A program made the position numbers and the translations under genes. The notes under the pieces were generated by a model. The model saw only the letters and a program-made list of their open reading frames with translations. It was not told the DNA's origin and made no database searches. Positions 62,512 to 64,000 of a stretch of DNA of 64,000 nt are shown here, piece after piece. Source of the stretch: Sabellastarte sp. h YS-2021 (taxonomy: Eukaryota; Annelida; Polychaeta; Sabellida; Sabellidae); the NCBI GenBank assembly GCA_964017235.1, contig OZ024940.1, positions 248,001-312,000 of the forward strand. Direction: 5' to 3'. Positions within the stretch are counted from its first letter, which is position 1. Every line of letters begins with the position of its first letter.

Positions 62512-64000
62512 TTAAAATCAATGGCAAATACTGTTTCTGCTCATATCTGCCGATTTAAGGTCTTTAGACCCTACCCTGTTATATTGTATAGACTCAGACT
62601 GGACCCTTCTATCTATTGGTGGAAAAAAATTGGTGTCCCTCGGAACGTCCAAATTTGGCATACTCGGTGGTAAGGCAACTGTACTAGTGTATATGCATGA
62701 CAAATTCCCAATTTAAAATCAATGGGAAATACTTTTTCTGCTCATATCTGCCGATTTAAGGTCTTTAGACCCTACCCTGTTATATTGTATAGACTCAGAC
62801 TGGACCCCTCTATCTATTGGTGGAAAAAATTGGTGTCCCTCGGAACGACCAAATTTGGCGTACTCGGTGGTAAGGCATCTACACATGTATGACAAATTCC
62901 CCATTTAAAATCAATGGGAAATACTGTTTCTGCTCATATCTGCCGATTTAAGGTATTTAGACCCTACCCTGTTATATTGTATAGACTCAGACTGGACCCC
63001 TCTATCTATTGGTGGAAAAAAATTGGTGTTCCTCGGAACGTCCAAATTTGGCATACTCGGTGATAAGGCAACTGTACTAGTGTATATGCATGACAAATTC
63101 CCCATTTAAAATCAATGGGAAATACTTTTTCTGCTCATATCTGCCGATTTAAGGTCTTTAGACCCTACCCTGTTATATTGTATAGACTCAGACTGGACCC
63201 CTCTATCTATTGGTGGAAAAAATTGGTGTCCCTCGGAACGACCAAATTTGGCGTACTCGGTGGTAAGGCATCTACACATGTATGACAAATTCCCCATTTA
63301 AAATCAATGGGAAATACTGTTTCTGCTCATATCTGCCGATTTAAGGTCTTTAGACCCTACCCTGTTATATTGTATAGACTCAGACTGGACCCCTCTATCT
63401 ATTGGTGGAAAAAAATTGGTGTCCCTCGGAACAACCAAATTTGGCATACTCGTTGGTAAGGCAACTGTACTAGTGTGTATGCATGACAAATTCCCCATTT
63501 AAAATCAATGGGAAATACTGTTTCTGCTCATATCTGCCACATTAAGGTCTTTAGACCCTACCCTGTTATATTGTATAGACTCAGACTGGACCCCTCTATC
63601 TATTGGTGGAAAAAAATTGGTGTCCCTCGGAACGACCAAATTTGGCGTACTCGGTGGTAAGGCATCTACACATGTATGACAAATTCCCCATTTAAGATCA
63701 ATGGGAAATACTGTTTCTGCTCATATCTGCCGATTTAAGGTCTTTAGACCCTACCCTGTTATATTGTATAGACTCAGACTGGACCCCTCTATCTATTGCT
63801 GGAAAAAAATTGGTGTCCCTCGGAACGACCAAATTTGGCGTACTCGGTGGTAAGGCATCTACACATGTATGACAAATTCCCCATTTAAAATCAATGGGAA
63901 ATACTGTTTCTGCTCATATCTGCCGATTTAAGGTCTTTAGACCCTACCCTGTTATATTGTATAGACTCAGACTGGACCCCTCTATCTATTGGTGGAAAAA
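62317..64000. repeat. Start of HOR copy E, cut by the window end
   Basis: From 62317 the monomer order matches 9688 onward (shift 52629), up to the partial monomer at 63891. The L monomer at 62518 also has TTCCCAATTT as in the monomer at 8114, so this copy is a mosaic of both 1775-bp copies. Private changes include TTCCTCGG near 63030 and GGTGATAAGG near 63060. Confidence 0.83.

Larger units (their letters stand above)
35815..64000. repeat. Satellite array, right segment
   Basis: Head-to-tail satellite continues from the second transposon copy to the window end, so the array extends beyond the window on both sides. It contains the rest of the second 9137-bp block (to about 39945), two tandem 3938-bp blocks (41513-49388), a mosaic stretch (49389-54105), a run of six S193 monomers (54106-55263), and then a return to the older HOR type seen at 1-23 kb. 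The last complete monomer starts at 63698. Two L monomers, at 44268 and 48206, are 202 bp because of one extra base. No gene is visible. Confidence 0.98.

Noticed and set aside
65..63498. About 196 minus-strand open frames of 61-64 codons, one in most L and S192 monomers
   Set aside because: They arise because 201 and 192 are multiples of three. Each is closed by TGA and followed by an in-frame TAA before the next ATG, and S193 monomers break the frame. Variants change amino acids freely, and no domain, signal or coding context is visible.
1..64000. CRISPR array
   Set aside because: The repeats are about 197 bp, contiguous and without unique spacers, and there are no cas genes.
1..64000. rRNA or tRNA origin of the satellite
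   Set aside because: I see no tRNA A or B box and no recognisable 5S or other rRNA sequence in the monomer.

Overview
The window is almost entirely one eukaryotic tandem satellite. I see no protein-coding gene, rRNA, tRNA, CRISPR array or prokaryotic feature. About 63.4 of 64 kb are head-to-tail monomers, all in the same orientation. They come in three length classes: L (201 bp), S193 (193 bp) and S192 (192 bp). Spacing arithmetic gives 322 complete monomers between positions 65 and 63890: 142 L, 124 S193 and 56 S192. A hand-counted L monomer has 84 G+C in 201 bp, about 42%. Basic L-S dimers of 393-394 bp are built into higher-order repeats (HORs). This points to centromeric, pericentromeric or other heterochromatic DNA of a eukaryote. 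A TTAA-flanked, piggyBac-like non-autonomous transposon and frequent CpG transitions suggest an animal with DNA methylation. I cannot name the species.

Layout. From 1 to about 23.2 kb lies an older HOR domain with 38-39-monomer periods (7670 bp, then 7462 bp) and smaller tandem duplications (393, 1566 and 1775 bp). From about 23.2 to 54.1 kb lies a younger-looking core with two tandem 9137-bp copies (21672-39945), two tandem 3938-bp copies (41513-49388), a 787-bp unit present four times inside those, a 1567-bp duplication and a 1575/1576-bp duplication. From about 54.1 to 64 kb the older HOR type returns. It includes a second copy, 59,906 bp away, of the first 2.6 kb of the window. Some monomer variants occur only in the two flanks and others only in the core, so the core seems to have expanded inside the older array.

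The only non-satellite DNA is a 295-bp element at 26379-26673 and an identical copy at 35516-35810. Each has TTAA target duplications and CCTCTT...AAGGGG ends. Both lie at the same place in the 9137-bp unit, so one insertion was later copied by segmental duplication.

Every monomer carries three short dyads: an imperfect hairpin at the monomer junction, GGTCTTTAGACC, and CCAAATTTGG. The last is also a perfect CArG-box sequence and is kept in nearly all monomers. The short open frames that recur on the minus strand are a by-product of the repeat.
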